Positions 16,708 to 24,584 of a stretch of DNA of 35,508 nt are shown piece by piece (positions within the stretch are counted from its first letter, which is position 1; each line of letters starts with the position of its first letter). Made by a program: the position numbers and the translations under genes. The notes under the pieces are model-generated. The model searched no databases. It worked only from the letters and a program-made list of their open reading frames with translations, and had not been told where the DNA came from. This stretch comes from Petralouisia muris. GTDB taxonomy: Bacteria > Bacillota > Clostridia > Lachnospirales > Lachnospiraceae. Where the stretch lies: the NCBI RefSeq assembly GCF_004793545.1, contig NZ_SRYA01000049.1, positions 1 through 35,508 on the forward strand, read 5' to 3'.

Positions 16708-17541
16708 ATGAACAGGAAATTGATTTTTTTAGATATTGATGGGACTCTGGTTGCGGCTATGTCGCAGCCCTCCCCTCTTGCTGCAGAAGCGGTGCAAAGG
16801 GCAAGGAAACAAGGGCATAAGGTGCTGCTGTGCACCGGAAGGAATATGCCCATTATTGGAAAAGAGATTCTGGAGATTGGATTTGACGGGGTAATTGCCA
16901 GTGCCGGAAGCCATGTGGAAGTGGAGGGAGAGGTGCTGTTTGACCGCATACTTCCCGAGAAAACCATCCAGGAGTGCCTTGACATATTCCATAGCCAGGG
17001 AATGTTTTGCAGGATTGAAAGCCCTGAGGGAATTTATACCGATCCCCAGATGGAAACCCTATTAAGGCAGGCCAGGCCGGAGGAAACCAATTCAGAGCTG
17101 ATCCGCATGCAGAAGGAAATTGAACTGGGAATCCCCATTCTTCCCTATGCAAAATATCCGAAAAAAGGCGCATATAAAATATGCTTTACCAGCACAACCC
17201 CCCAAGCCATTGATAACAGCAGGAAATATTTGCAGGACAGGTTTGTATTTGCTGTGCATCCTTACCGGGAGGGGGGAAACTGCCTGAACGGGGAGATTAT
17301 TCCCAAAGGCACAGATAAAAGCAGCGGAATGAAGCTGGTGTGCCGGCATTATGGGATGGGGATACAGGATACCGTGGCTTTTGGAGACAGTATGAACGAT
17401 TATGAGATGATGTCCCATGCCGGCGTAAGCGTTGCAATGGGAAATGCCTGCAGAGAAATCAAAGAAATGGCGGATGTAATTTGCAGGAGTGTGCAGGAGG
17501 ACGGGATTTACTACGAATTTCAGAGAATGGGATTACTGTAA
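16708..17541 (+). CDS. Cof-type HAD-superfamily phosphatase
   Basis: Probable cytoplasmic sugar-phosphate or other small phosphoester phosphatase of 277 residues. Motif I is FLDIDGTL (nucleophile Asp at residue 9) and motif II lies in LLCTGR. A large C2 cap occupies the middle (~85-190). Motif III is probably the lysine of GTDKSSGMK, and motif IV is VAFGDSMNDYEMM. AGAGGAAC precedes ATG 16708. It lies 46 bases after the PTS gene with no clear terminator and is probably in the same operon. It might dephosphorylate the imported sugar phosphate (inference). Such enzymes are promiscuous, so the substrate cannot be named. Confidence 0.87.
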   Translation: MNRKLIFLDIDGTLVAAMSQPSPLAAEAVQRARKQGHKVLLCTGRNMPIIGKEILEIGFDGVIASAGSHVEVEGEVLFDRILPEKTIQECLDIFHSQGMFCRIESPEGIYTDPQMETLLRQARPEETNSELIRMQKEIELGIPILPYAKYPKKGAYKICFTSTTPQAIDNSRKYLQDRFVFAVHPYREGGNCLNGEIIPKGTDKSSGMKLVCRHYGMGIQDTVAFGDSMNDYEMMSHAGVSVAMGNACREIKEMADVICRSVQEDGIYYEFQRMGLL

Positions 17542-17544
17542 ATA

Positions 17545-17573
17545 CAGCAGGGGCTCATTGTGAGTCCCTGCTG
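17545..17573. terminator. Hairpin shared by convergent genes
   Basis: CAGCAGGGGCTCA (17545-17557) and TGAGTCCCTGCTG (17561-17573) pair over 13 positions with one G-T wobble and a 3-base loop. The stop codon of the minus-strand glycosyltransferase (17555-17557) lies in the stem. T runs are weak on both sides. Confidence 0.6.
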
Positions 17574-18736
17574 ATAATATCCAGCAAAGTCAGCGCCCGG
17601 TTTGCCCAGGTATGGGATTGGGCGGCTTTCTTGTATCCGGCTGCTGCAATGCATTCCGTTTCGCCGGGATGTTCCAGGAGATAGCTCACCTTCCGGCTGA
17701 TTTCCTGATAACGGTCCAGATGGAATGCGATATAATCTGTTTTGCTGCAAATGATTTCATCCAGATAGGCAGAGGAATCTGTTACCACAGTGCATCCCTG
17801 CAGCATCCCGTTGAAAATTCGGTCATGGGCGCCATTTTTAAACCAAGGCATTACATTGACAGAGATTTTTGCCTGCCCCATGGCTTTCAAACAGGCAAGG
17901 GAATCTTTCTGGCCTGTGAGAATCAGGTTTTCCTGGCGTTTGCAGCCAGCCTTTTCCCAGTCTTTTCCAATGACGGTAACCGGAATGCCCGCTTCTGCCA
18001 GACTGCAGATGATTTCTCGGCGGAACCAGGAACGCACATATAAATCAATAAAGATCATGCTGTGAAGACAGGAAAGAGTTTCTTCTCTTGTAATTTGCGG
18101 AAATTCACCAGTCAGGCGGGCGATTAATTCCTGTTCCATCGGACGGTCTGGATGGCGGATCAGTTCTTCGATAATATCAAAGTAAAAATCACGGCTTTCT
18201 TCGTCCATATGCTGAATATGGGGCGTCAGGCGGTCTGGGGGCACATAATTTCCGGCAAAAATCACATCAATGTTCCGATCTTTCATAGGAAGAGGAGCCC
18301 CGGGGAGCATCGTGCCGGCCAATGGCAGAAAATGCACTTTGCCGTATTCGGGATAATACTGGCTGACGAAGGACTGATGATCCCTGTCAATGCAAATCAG
18401 TGTCAGGTTTTTTATACCCGTCCGGAGTCTTTTGTAATAATACATGGGATGATCCACCATAATGCAGAAGACAGGAACGCCATGCTCCTCCCAGAGGGAA
18501 GTGTTTTCCGAGTGAAACTGGGATTCTCCCGATAATCCGATAAAATTAAATGTGACAAGAACAGTATGTTCGTAATCATTCAATTCCAGAAAATGTTCTC
18601 TGCTGCTTAAAGGGGCTTTCATATCCCAGAACCATGTTTTGAATCCCTGTGCCTGGAGAGCCTCTGCCATCTGCAGAGAGAAAAATTCCAGTGTCTCCAC
18701 AGCGCCTCTAATAAAAATAATTCGGGTTGCTTTCAT
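17555..18736 (-). CDS. Glycosyltransferase of the CgeB / glycosyl-transferase-1 type
   Basis: Probable cytoplasmic glycosyltransferase of GT-B fold, 393 residues. The N-terminal half begins with a Rossmann strand (TRIIFIRGAVETLEFFSLQM) and includes FCIMVDHPMYYYKRL, ICIDRDHQSFV and DVIFAGNYV. The C-terminal domain has IPVTVIGKDWEKAG and the nucleotide-sugar region VNVMPWFKNGAHDRIFNGML followed by GCTVVTDSSAYLDE, typical of the CgeB-like group. AAAGGA precedes the ATG. It is a single gene between two plus-strand genes and has no transport or cell-wall partner beside it. Spore-coat, flagellin or surface glycosylation are possible roles. I cannot name the acceptor. Confidence 0.75.
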   Translation of the reverse strand: MKATRIIFIRGAVETLEFFSLQMAEALQAQGFKTWFWDMKAPLSSREHFLELNDYEHTVLVTFNFIGLSGESQFHSENTSLWEEHGVPVFCIMVDHPMYYYKRLRTGIKNLTLICIDRDHQSFVSQYYPEYGKVHFLPLAGTMLPGAPLPMKDRNIDVIFAGNYVPPDRLTPHIQHMDEESRDFYFDIIEELIRHPDRPMEQELIARLTGEFPQITREETLSCLHSMIFIDLYVRSWFRREIICSLAEAGIPVTVIGKDWEKAGCKRQENLILTGQKDSLACLKAMGQAKISVNVMPWFKNGAHDRIFNGMLQGCTVVTDSSAYLDEIICSKTDYIAFHLDRYQEISRKVSYLLEHPGETECIAAAGYKKAAQSHTWANRALTLLDIISRDSQ

Positions 18737-18899
18737 GTGATCTATCCTTTCTCAGGGCATTAAAAAGTATTTCTGGACAGTTCCTTAGGACTGCCGCAGG
18801 CGTCCAAACAGAATGCGTTCGTAAAAGTTTTTTATTTGTAAATTATAGTTCACAGGAAATGAAAGGCGCAACCGTTTTTTTGAAAAATTCTGGTTAGAT

Positions 18900-18928
18900 T
18901 TGTCAATTATTTTAAAATGTGGTATAGT
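18900..18928 (+). promoter_or_regulatory. Promoter of the GNAT fusion gene
   Basis: TTGTCA (18900-18905), 17-base spacer, TATAGT (18923-18928), 36 bases before ATG 18965. Both boxes are close to the sigma-A consensus. Confidence 0.75.
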
Positions 18929-18964
18929 AAAAGATACATTTTATTGCGGAAATGAGGGTTTGCA

Positions 18965-19879
18965 ATGGCGTTACAGGGATTGATTCTGTCTTTGAAGGAG
19001 ATGAATGTGGCGAAGCCTGAAGATCCGGAGCGTTTTGTGATGGAAGATGGGTTGACAGAGCTGTTGGACGGTATTTATCGGTATGGCGTGCAGATTATTA
19101 ATCTGGATATGTTTCAGGCTGATTCTCCCGAAAAACTGCGTATGGTATTGGAGCTGCACCAGTTGAAACCGGAGGAATGCCTGATGATTGGAGCAACAGA
19201 TCAGACATTATCCCTCAGAGAGGGAAGGAAGATTGCCGCAGTGGGCTATGTAAATCCCAGGCTGCTGGGACAGAAGCTGGATGGGGCGATTATGGTAATT
19301 GAAGGCTTTGAAGAGGTGGATTTTTATTTTCTGGAACGGATGTATCAGCGGGAGCATGGATTGCCGTGGACTGTAATAGAAACAAAGCGGTGCTTCCTGC
19401 GGGAGATGACCGTGGAGGATTTGGATGGGTTGTATGAATTGTATCAGGGGGAGGGAATGACAGATTTTATCGAAGGCCTGTATGAAGATCGGAAAAAAGA
19501 GGAAGAATATACCAGAGCGTATATTCGGAATATGTATCCTTTTTATGGATTCGGCATGTGGATTGCAATTGAGCGGGCCACAGGGAGAATGATAGGCAGG
19601 GCAGGGCTGAATCTCAGGGAAATTCATGGAAAGCTCGTGCTGGAACTGGGCTATCTTATTGGAAAAGAATTTCAGAACCGGGGATTTGCCACGGAGTTAT
19701 GCGAGGGAATTCTCCAGTTTGCCAGAGAAGGAACGGAGTTTGAAGAGATTCACTGTCTGATAGAAAAAGGAAACGGCATATCCGTCCATCTGGCCGAAAA
19801 GCTTGGATTTAACTGGCAGGAGGAGTTAAAAATTCAGGGAAAGAACATGCAAAGGTACATGAAATCGTTGCAATTTTAG
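18965..19879 (+). CDS. Fusion of a degenerate HAD-like domain and a GNAT N-acetyltransferase
   Basis: The C-terminal part (~140-304) is a RimJ-type (Acetyltransf_3) acetyltransferase: RCFLREMTVEDLDGLYEL opens it, GRMIGRAGLNLRE forms the central strands, and the acetyl-CoA loop is QNRGFATEL. The target could be a protein N-terminus or a small amine. The N-terminal ~120 residues resemble a HAD hydrolase, with CLMIGATDQTLSLREGRKIA standing where motif IV is expected. The catalytic D-x-D-G-T is absent: LILSLKEM occupies that place. It is therefore probably a binding or structural domain. A GAGGG site precedes ATG 18965. Its own promoter lies 36 bases upstream, and the promoter for rel overlaps its last codons. 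Confidence 0.78.
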   Translation: MALQGLILSLKEMNVAKPEDPERFVMEDGLTELLDGIYRYGVQIINLDMFQADSPEKLRMVLELHQLKPEECLMIGATDQTLSLREGRKIAAVGYVNPRLLGQKLDGAIMVIEGFEEVDFYFLERMYQREHGLPWTVIETKRCFLREMTVEDLDGLYELYQGEGMTDFIEGLYEDRKKEEEYTRAYIRNMYPFYGFGMWIAIERATGRMIGRAGLNLREIHGKLVLELGYLIGKEFQNRGFATELCEGILQFAREGTEFEEIHCLIEKGNGISVHLAEKLGFNWQEELKIQGKNMQRYMKSLQF

Positions 19880-19896
19880 GAAAAATTATTTATAAT
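19868..19896 (+). promoter_or_regulatory. Promoter of rel, overlapping the end of the upstream gene
   Basis: TTGCAA (19868-19873), 17-base spacer, TATAAT (19891-19896). The -35 lies inside the last codons of the acetyltransferase gene. This is one of the best promoter matches in the window. Confidence 0.75.
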
Positions 19897-19966
19897 ATAG
19901 TTCATGCAAAATTATGAATGGGAATGAATTTATGGAAGAAGAGAGCTGCGGGATGGAGAAATGCAT

Positions 19967-22297
19967 ATGGAAGATAGGAAGATGATTCAATTAAGTGAGC
20001 AGAAGGAAGCGGTTATAGTGGATGAACATATTAAGGCTACCAAAGAATTTGTAAGTCCCCAAAGTCTGTATGATGAGCTGATTGCAAGTGTGAGGCGGTA
20101 TCACCCCTCTACAGATATTTCGTTGATTGAAAAAGCATATAAGATTGCAGATAAGGCACATACGGGACAGGTGCGCAAATCAGGTGAGGCGTATATCATT
20201 CATCCCCTTTGCGTTGCTATTATTCTTGCCGAACTGGAGTTGGATAAAGAGACGATTGTTGCAGGAATTCTCCATGATGTAGTGGAAGATACAGTGATGA
20301 CCGAGGAAGAGATTTCTCAGGAATTCAGCGAGGAAGTTGCGCTTTTGGTAGATGGCGTCACCAAGTTGGGTCAGTTGTCCTATGATGCGGATAAAGTGGA
20401 AGTACAGGCAGAGAATCTCCGTAAAATGTTTCTGGCTATGGCCAAGGATATCAGGGTGATTCTGATTAAACTGGCGGATCGCCTGCACAATATGCGGACC
20501 CTGAAATATATGAAGCCGGAGAAGCAGAAGGAAAAGGCAAGGGAGACGATGGATATCTATGCCCCCATTGCCCAGCGTCTGGGAATTTCCAGAATTAAAA
20601 TAGAATTGGATGATTTGTCTTTGAAATATTTAGAGCCGGATGCTTATTATGATCTGGTGGAGAAGATTGCCCTTCGCAAAAGCGTAAGAGAAGAGTATAT
20701 TTTTAAGCTGGTGGAAGAAGTGAAGGAACATATCAGGGGTGCGGGGATTGAAGCGTCCATTGACGGCCGGGCAAAGCATTTTTTCAGCATTTATAAGAAG
20801 ATGGTAAATCAGGATAAAACTCTGGATCAGATTTATGACCTGTTTGCCATCCGTATTATTGTGGATTCCGTCAAGGACTGCTATGCGGCTCTTGGAGTGA
20901 TTCATGAGATGTATAAGCCTATTCCTGGGCGGTTTAAGGATTACATTGCCATGCCAAAGCCCAATATGTACCAGTCTTTGCACACCACGTTAATCGGACC
21001 CACCGGACAGCCCTTTGAAATTCAAATCCGTACCTTTGAGATGCACCGGACGGCGGAATTCGGAATTGCGGCCCATTGGAAATATAAAGAGGCTTCTAAC
21101 GGCAGCAAAGTGGCGGAAAAAAGCCAGGAAGAGGAGAAGCTAAGCTGGCTGCGTCAGATTCTGGAATGGCAGAAGGATATGTCTGACAACCGGGAATTTA
21201 TGAGTCTGTTAAAAAGTGATTTGGATCTGTTTTCTGAAGCGGTATTCTGCTTTACCCCTTCTGGAGATGTAAAGAATCTTCCCAACGGTTCCACACCCAT
21301 TGACTTTGCCTACAGCATTCATTCCGCAGTGGGCAATCGGATGATAGGCGCTAAGGTAAACGGGAAGCTGGTAAATATTGATTATGTTATTCAGAACGGA
21401 GACCGGATTGAGGTATTGACTTCCCAGAATTCCAGAGGTCCCAGCCGGGACTGGCTGAATATTGTCAAGAGCACCCAGGCCAAGAATAAAATCAATCAGT
21501 GGTTCCGCAGTGAATTTAAGGAAGAGAATATTTCCAGAGGAAAGGAGCTGATTGTCCAGTACTGCAAGGCCAAGGCCATTAACTGGGCAGATTTGAACCA
21601 GCCCTCTTATCAGGAACGGATTATGCGCAAATATGGGTTCCGGGACTGGGAATCCGTGCTGGCGGCGGTAGGCCACGGCGGCTTAAAGGAAGGCCAGATC
21701 ATCAATAAGATGCAGGAGTATTACAAGAAGGAACACAAGGCAGCCATCACAGATGAGGAAATCTTAAAGCGCATGGCCAATGATGGAATGGGAAATGCAG
21801 CCTCCTCCGGAAATAAGGAAAAGGATACTCATACTCGTTCCAGAAGCGGGATTGTGGTAAAAGGCATTGATGATGTGGCAGTGCGGTTTTCCCGGTGCTG
21901 TGCACCGGTTCCGGGAGATGAGATTGTGGGGTTTGTCACCAGGGGAAGGGGGATTTCCATTCACCGGACAGACTGCATCAATATAATCAATCTCTCTGAA
22001 ATTGAACGGGCCCGCCTGCTGGATGCAGAATGGCAGGAGAGTGAAGGGGAAGCCGGCCGGTATATGGCAGAAATCAAAATATACGGAAATAACCGTACTG
22101 GACTTATCGTGGATATTACCAAGATCCTGACAGAACGCCAGATTGATATCAGCTCTATTCATTCCAACACCAGTAAACAGGGCGTGGCAACCATTACACT
22201 TGCATTCGGAACCAGGGGGAAGGAAGAATTAACCAGCCTGATTGATAGGATCCGGCAGGTGGAAAGCGTTATTGATATTGAGAGAACCAGAGGATAG
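19967..22297 (+). CDS. rel: Bifunctional (p)ppGpp synthetase/hydrolase
   Basis: Makes and degrades the stringent-response alarmone. Domains in order: HD hydrolase (~45-150) with ILHDVVEDT (H103, D104); synthetase (~235-350) with GRFKDYIAMPKPN and EIQIRT; TGS (~395-455, VFCFTPSGDVKNLPNGSTPI); a helical and zinc-finger-like region with FSRCCAPVPGD and HRTDC; and a C-terminal ACT domain (~700-776). The R-x-K-D in RFKD (R322), rather than E-x-D-D, marks a bifunctional Rel rather than a synthetase-only RelA. I prefer ATG 19967 because GGAG (19955-19958) lies 8 bases before it; ATG 19961 is only 2 bases from that site. A strong promoter lies at 19868-19896. The length (776) is normal. Confidence 0.96.
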   Translation: MEDRKMIQLSEQKEAVIVDEHIKATKEFVSPQSLYDELIASVRRYHPSTDISLIEKAYKIADKAHTGQVRKSGEAYIIHPLCVAIILAELELDKETIVAGILHDVVEDTVMTEEEISQEFSEEVALLVDGVTKLGQLSYDADKVEVQAENLRKMFLAMAKDIRVILIKLADRLHNMRTLKYMKPEKQKEKARETMDIYAPIAQRLGISRIKIELDDLSLKYLEPDAYYDLVEKIALRKSVREEYIFKLVEEVKEHIRGAGIEASIDGRAKHFFSIYKKMVNQDKTLDQIYDLFAIRIIVDSVKDCYAALGVIHEMYKPIPGRFKDYIAMPKPNMYQSLHTTLIGPTGQPFEIQIRTFEMHRTAEFGIAAHWKYKEASNGSKVAEKSQEEEKLSWLRQILEWQKDMSDNREFMSLLKSDLDLFSEAVFCFTPSGDVKNLPNGSTPIDFAYSIHSAVGNRMIGAKVNGKLVNIDYVIQNGDRIEVLTSQNSRGPSRDWLNIVKSTQAKNKINQWFRSEFKEENISRGKELIVQYCKAKAINWADLNQPSYQERIMRKYGFRDWESVLAAVGHGGLKEGQIINKMQEYYKKEHKAAITDEEILKRMANDGMGNAASSGNKEKDTHTRSRSGIVVKGIDDVAVRFSRCCAPVPGDEIVGFVTRGRGISIHRTDCINIINLSEIERARLLDAEWQESEGEAGRYMAEIKIYGNNRTGLIVDITKILTERQIDISSIHSNTSKQGVATITLAFGTRGKEELTSLIDRIRQVESVIDIERTRG

Positions 22298-22306
22298 GAG
22301 GGAGTA

Positions 22307-22489
22307 TTGGGGAATGATTTGCGGAAAATTATCTTATATGGTTCTTATGCGCGTGGCGACTACTGTGAAGAATCCGATGTTGATATAATGATATTATCTG
22401 CCTTATCAGAGAATGAAAATGATGCGGTGGCTGACAGAATTTACGATAATGTTCAGATGGCATTGAAATTGGAGCTTGCTTTACGATAA
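22307..22489 (+). pseudogene. Truncated MNT-type nucleotidyltransferase
   Basis: Sixty residues carry the start of a minimal nucleotidyltransferase: ILYGSYARGDYCEESDVDIM, with the G-S motif and the D-x-D metal pair. The ~100-residue family normally continues with a third acidic strand. Here the reading stops at LELALR, just before a terminator. AGGAGG precedes a TTG start 9 bases after the rel stop. No HEPN partner gene is present, although such MNT proteins usually form antitoxin pairs with HEPN toxins. It is most likely the remnant of a deleted MNT/HEPN module, though a functional short protein cannot be excluded. Confidence 0.6.
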
Positions 22490-22496
22490 ATATTTA

Positions 22497-22544
22497 GAAA
22501 AGGGACTTTGGGAAAGTTACTTATTTTCCCAAAGTCCTTTTTTT
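22497..22544. terminator. Strong bidirectional terminator
   Basis: AGGGACTTTGGGAAA and TTTCCCAAAGTCCT pair over about 15 bp with an AAAA tract before and a TTTTTTT tract after. It ends rel and the short nucleotidyltransferase on the plus strand and the chemoreceptor gene on the minus strand. Confidence 0.85.
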
Positions 22545-22563
22545 GGCATCTTGAAAATCAGTT

Positions 22564-24210
22564 TCAGGGATTCAGATGGAACATCTCAATCAGGCTTTGC
22601 AGCAGTCCGGCCTGTGAGCTGAGCTGCTGGCTGGTGGCTGCGCTTTCCTGTGCAGTGGCAGAATTTGTCTGTACCACATTGGAAATCTGTATGATACGGT
22701 CCTGTATCTGGGTGACTGCCTGAGCCTGTAAACGGGCAGCGTCGGCAATCTGGTTAATCGTCATGGCTGCTTCATTGGTTCCCTCTGTGACAGAAGCTAT
22801 TTGGGCAGCGGTTTCATTGGCAATTTTTGTACCGTATTGCACTGCATGGATAGAACGTTCAATCAGGCTGTTTGTGGACTGAGAGGCTTCCTCGCTTTTG
22901 CCGGCCAGCTCCCGCACTTCTTTGGCGACTACGGCAAATCCTTTTCCGGCTTCTCCGGCGCGGGCTGCTTCCACAGAGGAATTCAGGGCAAGGATATTCG
23001 TCTGCTGTGAGATATTTTCAATGGTTTTGATGATATTGCTGATTTCATTGGAACTTTCGTTAATTTCATTCATTGCAAGTATCATTTCCTGCATTTTCTC
23101 ATTGCTTTCCATCAGCTGTTCATTGACAGCCTCTACCCTCCGGCTGGTATCCTCTGCGTTTTCTGCAGTCTGCTTTACCTGCTGTGCAATAGTTTTAATG
23201 GTTCCCTCCAGTTCTTCCACGGCGCTGGACTGTTCCACCGCTCCCTGGCTTAACGCCTGCGCACCGATAGACATCTGTCTGGAGCCATTGGAAACATGTT
23301 CGGTGCTTTCTGCAATCTGGGACATGGTGTGGTTTAATTTACCCAGAATGTCATCCAAAGAAGATTTAATGGAAGTAAAGTCTCCCACATAATCCTGAGT
23401 GGTTCCGGCAGTCAGGTTGCCGTCAGAGATAGATTCCAGTATGGTGGAAATTTCTCCGATATAGTTTCGCAGCCGGAGAATCGTATTTTCAAAAATATGC
23501 GCCAGAAGCCCGATCTCATCATGGGAATGGATATTGCTGGTTACGGTTCCTGTTTGTCTAAGGCCCAGGTTTCCTTCTTCCATGGTTTGCGCCAGGGCAG
23601 TGAGCCTGGAAAGGGGCTTAGAGACGGAATGGCTGATAAACAATGACATTACAACGCCACTGAAAAGAAGCAGTATCCCTCCGGCGGCACAGGCCATAAA
23701 AACTGTGCGATTAATTTGCTTCCTGACATTTGCCACAGAAATTCCGGAAAAGATTAAACCGGTAACATTCCCCTCTGTATCAGTAATCGGAACATAGGAG
23801 CACAGGTGGTCTGTACCCATGATTTCGGCCTGTCCTATGTAGGATTTTCCCTGAGTTAGGATAATATCAGCAAGATCTTCTGATAATTTCGTGCCTACCA
23901 GGCGTTCTCCATTCTGCTCAACCGTTGTGTAGGTGCGCACATCTCCTTCAAAAATAGTAAATTCACAATCCATTCGCTCTTTCAATTCATCCAAAAGTAA
24001 GGTTTTGTCCTGGGAATCATTGTGTTCCAGTTCATAGGCCAGCATATCTGTGCCGTTGATGCACCGGGCCTCCATCATGTCCATAATCAGGTTGTAAAAC
24101 ATAGAAATACAAAGACCCACCACGGTGATAATGCTGATGATCAGCAGGAAGATTACCAGACCGTTTACCTTGCGTCCCAGATGGCTTGTTCTTTTGCTGT
24201 TTTGATTCAT
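22564..24210 (-). CDS. Methyl-accepting chemotaxis protein with small extracellular sensor
   Basis: Chemoreceptor of 548 residues. The first membrane helix is ~16-38 and the extracellular domain ~39-168, of single-Cache size ([34 protein letters not shown]). The second helix is ~172-195, then HAMP and linker (~196-310) and the signalling domain to the end. The tip [20 protein letters not shown] starts at residue 402. The final residues show no methyltransferase-docking pentapeptide. GGAG lies 9 bases before ATG 24210. It is divergent from the lactate operon, separated by 374 bases, so lactate or another short organic acid is a reasonable guess for its ligand given the sensor size, but this is inference only. 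Confidence 0.92.
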   Translation of the reverse strand: MNQNSKRTSHLGRKVNGLVIFLLIISIITVVGLCISMFYNLIMDMMEARCINGTDMLAYELEHNDSQDKTLLLDELKERMDCEFTIFEGDVRTYTTVEQNGERLVGTKLSEDLADIILTQGKSYIGQAEIMGTDHLCSYVPITDTEGNVTGLIFSGISVANVRKQINRTVFMACAAGGILLLFSGVVMSLFISHSVSKPLSRLTALAQTMEEGNLGLRQTGTVTSNIHSHDEIGLLAHIFENTILRLRNYIGEISTILESISDGNLTAGTTQDYVGDFTSIKSSLDDILGKLNHTMSQIAESTEHVSNGSRQMSIGAQALSQGAVEQSSAVEELEGTIKTIAQQVKQTAENAEDTSRRVEAVNEQLMESNEKMQEMILAMNEINESSNEISNIIKTIENISQQTNILALNSSVEAARAGEAGKGFAVVAKEVRELAGKSEEASQSTNSLIERSIHAVQYGTKIANETAAQIASVTEGTNEAAMTINQIADAARLQAQAVTQIQDRIIQISNVVQTNSATAQESAATSQQLSSQAGLLQSLIEMFHLNP

Positions 24211-24427
24211 CTTTCTTCACTCCAATTTATAAAGTATTACTTTCGGTATGGCAAGGAGCCATTTTTATTTTAAATAGATATGCGGCAAAATGCAAGAGTA
24301 ACCTGCAAAAAAATCCGTTAATCTCATGTGTTATATAAAAACAGAAAAAAGAGTGACCCAATTTTCGTGAATATATACAAAAAAAGAAAAGAAAAATGTT
24401 AAAAAGTAACAGAAATATAAAAAACAC

Positions 24428-24455
24428 TTGAAGTATCAAAAATGCGTGCTATAAT
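24428..24455 (+). promoter_or_regulatory. Promoter of the lactate operon
   Basis: TTGAAG (24428-24433), 16-base spacer, TATAAT (24450-24455). Transcription would start near 24462, directly at the first palindrome, which suits repression by a bound regulator. Confidence 0.7.
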
Positions 24456-24465
24456 GTAATTAGAA

Positions 24466-24480
24466 ATTGGGCGACCCAAT
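24466..24480. promoter_or_regulatory. Operator candidate 1, ATTGGGCGACCCAAT
   Basis: A palindrome with 6-base arms (ATTGGG/CCCAAT) around three bases. It lies 11 bases after the -10 box. The T-T-G-G-N5-C-C-A-A form resembles operators of FadR/LldR-type GntR regulators, one of which is encoded at 32286-33020. Confidence 0.6.
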
Positions 24481-24549
24481 AATATAAAAATACAGATTAA
24501 TTGTGTGAAATACGGGTGATTTTAGAAGAATAACCAATAAAAATAATAA

Positions 24550-24564
24550 ATTGGATAATCCAAT
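24550..24564. promoter_or_regulatory. Operator candidate 2, ATTGGATAATCCAAT
   Basis: A palindrome sharing the ATTGG-N5-CCAAT frame with operator 1. The two centres are 84 bases apart, eight helical turns at 10.5 bases per turn, which would allow looping. It ends just before the ribosome site of the permease gene. Confidence 0.6.
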
Positions 24565-24584
24565 CAAGAAAGGTGGGAAGAAAA

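Larger units (their letters stand above)
24211..24584. other. AT-rich divergent regulatory region of the lactate operon
   Basis: No gene is seen in this 374-base stretch. It contains the promoter at 24428-24455 and the two palindromes at 24466 and 24550 (separate entries). It also has a half-site GACCCAAT at 24355-24362 without a matching left arm. The chemoreceptor promoter on the minus strand could not be identified. Confidence 0.6.

Noticed and set aside
22898-23392. Long open frame opposite the second chemoreceptor
   Set aside because: It is antisense to the highly conserved signalling domain, whose codon pattern leaves the other strand open; there is no ribosome site or domain.
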